Origin: Paracoccaceae bacterium
GTDB taxonomy: Bacteria; Pseudomonadota; Alphaproteobacteria; Rhodobacterales; Rhodobacteraceae
Direction of reading: 5' to 3'
Length of the DNA: 7,883 nucleotides
Assembly: GCA_025458985.1 (NCBI GenBank)
Contig: JALORM010000096.1
Coordinates: 1-7,883, forward strand
Within the stretch, counting starts at the first letter, position 1, and each line of letters begins with the position of its first letter. Both the position numbers and the translations under genes were made by a program. This document shows positions 6,523 through 7,883 of this stretch, piece by piece. Under the pieces are notes generated by a model. That model searched no databases. It was not told the DNA's origin and saw nothing but the letters and a program-made list of their open reading frames with translations.

Positions 6523-7518
6523 ATGTCGCTGAACCCGATCCGCCCCTGGCGCAACATCTACCGGCGCAAGTCGCGCCAGATCATGGTCGGCTCGGTGCCC
6601 GTCGGCGGCGACGCCCCGATCAGCGTCCAGACGATGACCAACACCGATACCTCGGATGTGGCCGCAACGGTCGCGCAGGTCCTGCGCTGCGCCGAGGCCG
6701 GGGCCGACATCGTCCGCGTCTCGACCCCGGACCTGTGCCGATCGTCGCCGACATCCACTTCCACTACCGCCGCGCCATCGAGGCGGCCGAGGCGGGCGCG
6801 GCCTGCCTGAGGATCAACCCCGGCAACATCGGTGATGCCGCCCGGGTGGCCGAGGTGGTGCGCGCCGCCAAGGATCACGGCTGCTCGATCCGCATCGGTG
6901 TGAATGCCGGATCGCTGGAAAAGGACCTGCTGCGAATTCAAGATCAGCTGCAAGGCCTCCGACGTGTTCCTTGCGGCGGCGGCCTACCAGAGCCTTGCCG
7001 AGGCGACCGACGCGCCCATCCACCTCGGCATCACCGAAGCCGGCGGGCTGACCTCGGGCACCGTCAAGTCGGCCATCGGGTTGGGCAACCTGCTGTGGAT
7101 GGGGATCGGCGACACGATCCGCGTGAGCCTGTCGGCGGACCCGGTGGAAGAGGTGAAGGTCGGATACGAGATCCTGAAGTCCCTGGGCCTCAGGACCCGC
7201 GGCGTCCAGATCATCTCGTGCCCCTCCTGCGCGCGGCAGGGCTTCGACGTCATCAGGACGGTCGAGGCGCTGGAGAAGCGGCTCGAGCACATCAAGACGC
7301 CGATGAGCCTCAGCATCATCGGCTGCGTGGTGAACGGCCCCGGCGAGGCGCTGATGACCGACATCGGCTTCACCGGCGGCGGCAAGGACGCGGGCATGGT
7401 CTACCTGGCCGGCAAGCAGAGCCACAAGATGACGAACGACCAGATGATCGACCACATCGTGGGTCTGGTCGAGGCGCGCGCGGCCGAGATCGAGGCCACG
7501 GCGGCGGCAGCCGAGTAG
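6523..7518 (+). pseudogene. ispG: ispG, 4-hydroxy-3-methylbut-2-enyl-diphosphate synthase, interrupted by two internal gaps
   Basis: IspG (GcpE) is the iron-sulphur enzyme that converts MEcPP to HMBPP in the MEP isoprenoid pathway. Three segments match it but not in one frame. Segment 1 (6523-6732) runs MSLNPIRPWRN to VRVSTPD. Segment 2 (6735-6932), in another frame, runs VPIVADIHFHY to SLEKDLL. Segment 3 (6934-7518), back in the first frame, runs EFKISCKASDV to the TAG stop. Against the remembered family sequence about 15 residues are missing at 6733 and about 28 at 6933, roughly 43 and 83 nt. The start frame therefore stops at 6808-6810. The [4Fe-4S] ligands (SCPSC at 7216-7230, IIGC with Cys at 7324) and the NGPGE glutamate (7345) remain in segment 3. 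The ATG has GAGAAGG 8 nt upstream; an in-frame ATG at 6502 is the alternative. This may be a true pseudogene or a sequence/assembly error. Confidence 0.9.
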
Positions 7519-7542
7519 GCGATCCTTCTGGCGAAGGATCGC
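7519..7542 (+). terminator. Hairpin 1, immediately after the ispG stop codon
   Basis: Perfect 10-bp stem, GCGATCCTTC with GAAGGATCGC, loop TGGC. It begins on the first base after the TAG of ispG. There is no T-run, so a terminator role is tentative; 3' end protection is equally possible. Confidence 0.5.
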
Positions 7543-7547
7543 AGGCT

Positions 7548-7567
7548 GGTCGTTCTGGCGAAGGACC
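7548..7567 (+). repeat. Hairpin 2 of the palindrome cluster
   Basis: GGTCGTTC and GAAGGACC flank the loop TGGC. Seven of eight positions pair, with one internal G-G mismatch. It has the same orientation as hairpin 1 and is the most diverged copy. Confidence 0.7.
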
Positions 7568-7577
7568 GCGGCGCCGG

Positions 7578-7601
7578 ACGATCTTTCGCCAGAAAGATCG
7601 T
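7578..7601 (-). repeat. Hairpin 3 of the palindrome cluster
   Basis: Perfect 10-bp stem, ACGATCTTTC with GAAAGATCGT, loop GCCA (the reverse complement of the loop in hairpins 1 and 2). It is inverted relative to hairpins 1 and 2. Confidence 0.75.
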
Positions 7602-7605
7602 GTTC

Positions 7606-7627
7606 CGATCTTTCGCCAGAAAGATCG
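7606..7627 (-). terminator. Hairpin 4, just after the stop codon of the dsbA-like gene
   Basis: Perfect 9-bp stem, CGATCTTTC with GAAAGATCG, loop GCCA. On the minus strand it begins one base after the TAG of the dsbA-like gene, mirroring hairpin 1 after ispG. No T-run follows, so the terminator role is tentative. Confidence 0.5.
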
Positions 7628-7628
7628 C

Positions 7629-7883
7629 CTAGTCGGCGCGCGCCTCGGCGATGTAGCGCGAAAGCGCCTCGGCCGGCACCTGGCCGCGCACCAGAAGCCC
7701 GGGCAGCGCAAAGCTTGGCGTGACATCGAGCCCGAAGCCGCGCCCAAGCGCGAGCGTCGCCTCGATCCTCGCGGCCATCTCGTCGCTTTCCATCCGTGCG
7801 AAGACGGTCTCGGGGTCGAGCCCGACCTCCTGCGCCAGCGCGCCCAGCGTCGCCTCGGTATAGCCGCCGCGCAGGCCGAAGAG
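7629..7883 (-). CDS. DsbA/thioredoxin-fold oxidoreductase, C-terminal part
   Basis: Only the last 84 residues plus TAG stop are inside the window; the start lies beyond 7883. The segment reads LFGLRGGYTEATLGALAQEV at its start, then a helical stretch with LDPETVFARMESDEM and LALGRGFGLDVTPSFALPGLLVRGQVP. The DVTPSFAL element carries the cis-proline TPS motif that faces the active site in DsbA-like proteins, preceded by the helical insertion domain typical of DsbA and related secreted thioredoxin-fold proteins. The CxxC catalytic motif and any signal peptide would be in the unseen N-terminal part. A role in periplasmic disulphide exchange is therefore inferred from the family. The gene converges on ispG with a 110-bp gap made of palindromic hairpins. 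Confidence 0.75.
   Translation of the reverse strand, partial: LFGLRGGYTEATLGALAQEVGLDPETVFARMESDEMAARIEATLALGRGFGLDVTPSFALPGLLVRGQVPAEALSRYIAEARAD

Larger units (their letters stand above)
7510..7637. repeat. Cluster of four related palindromic hairpins (REP/BIME-like)
   Basis: Four copies of a hairpin with core TTC-TGGC-GAA, or its reverse complement TTC-GCCA-GAA, fill the 110-bp gap between the ispG stop and the convergent dsbA-like stop. Copies 1 and 2 are in one orientation, copies 3 and 4 in the other. The outer edges form a 33-bp inverted repeat: plus strand 7510-7542 against minus strand 7637-7605, with 29 of 33 positions identical. It includes GCCGA, the TAG stop of each gene and GGCGATC. 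The cluster may act as a bidirectional terminator and/or mRNA 3' stabiliser. Confidence 0.85.

Noticed and set aside
5238..6557. A 439-codon minus-strand frame opposite rodZ
   Set aside because: It is Arg/Gly-rich noise in high-GC DNA, opposite a gene with clear RodZ architecture.
6904..7518. An independent 204-residue gene starting at 6904
   Set aside because: It is the C-terminal third of ispG preceded by frame-shifted sequence, not a separate gene.
7519..7628. The repeat cluster as a CRISPR array
   Set aside because: The units are palindromic, inverted relative to each other and separated by only 4-10 nt. There are no spacers of uniform length and no cas genes.

Overview
The window looks like chromosomal DNA from an alphaproteobacterium of the order Rhodobacterales (Rhodobacter/Paracoccus type). 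The evidence is the very high GC content, a 5-aminolevulinate synthase (HemA) closely resembling the Rhodobacter enzyme as I remember it, an FNR-type box upstream of hemA, and a RodZ-like gene directly upstream of ispG. All assignments come from reading the sequence and from memory of the families; no database search was run.

Layout. Positions 1-1271 (minus) hold most of a GSCFA-family protein whose 3' end lies outside the window. A 195-bp divergent spacer follows, with a candidate promoter for each direction. Next come two identical tRNA-Asp(GUC) genes in tandem (1467-1543 and 1574-1650). Positions 1680-3062 (minus) hold a complete M20-family dipeptidase. A second divergent spacer leads to a small exported protein of unknown function (3173-3772, plus), then hemA (3857-5089, plus). 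An FNR/FnrL-like box (3769-3782) overlaps the stop codon of the small exported gene. After a spacer with a perfect 9-bp hairpin come rodZ (5202-6446, plus) and ispG (6523-7518, plus). The window closes with the C-terminal part of a DsbA/thioredoxin-fold protein (7629-7883, minus) that converges on ispG.

How the genes relate. hemA makes 5-aminolevulinate by the Shemin (C4) route for heme, and for bacteriochlorophyll if the organism is phototrophic; the FNR-like box fits oxygen-dependent control. rodZ (cell-shape factor, MreB partner) next to ispG (penultimate step of the MEP isoprenoid pathway) is an old bacterial synteny also seen in E. coli. The tRNA, dipeptidase and GSCFA genes are housekeeping or unrelated neighbours.

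Two things stand out. First, ispG as written is broken by two internal gaps of about 43 and 83 nt. They put the middle third in another frame and then restore the original frame, so this is either a real pseudogene or a sequence/assembly error in a normally essential gene. Second, the ispG/dsbA-like convergent gap (7519-7628) is almost entirely filled by four short hairpins of one family, two in each orientation. The outer copies form a 33-bp near-perfect inverted repeat that includes the stop codons of both flanking genes.

I see no phage, CRISPR, insertion sequence or defence system here.
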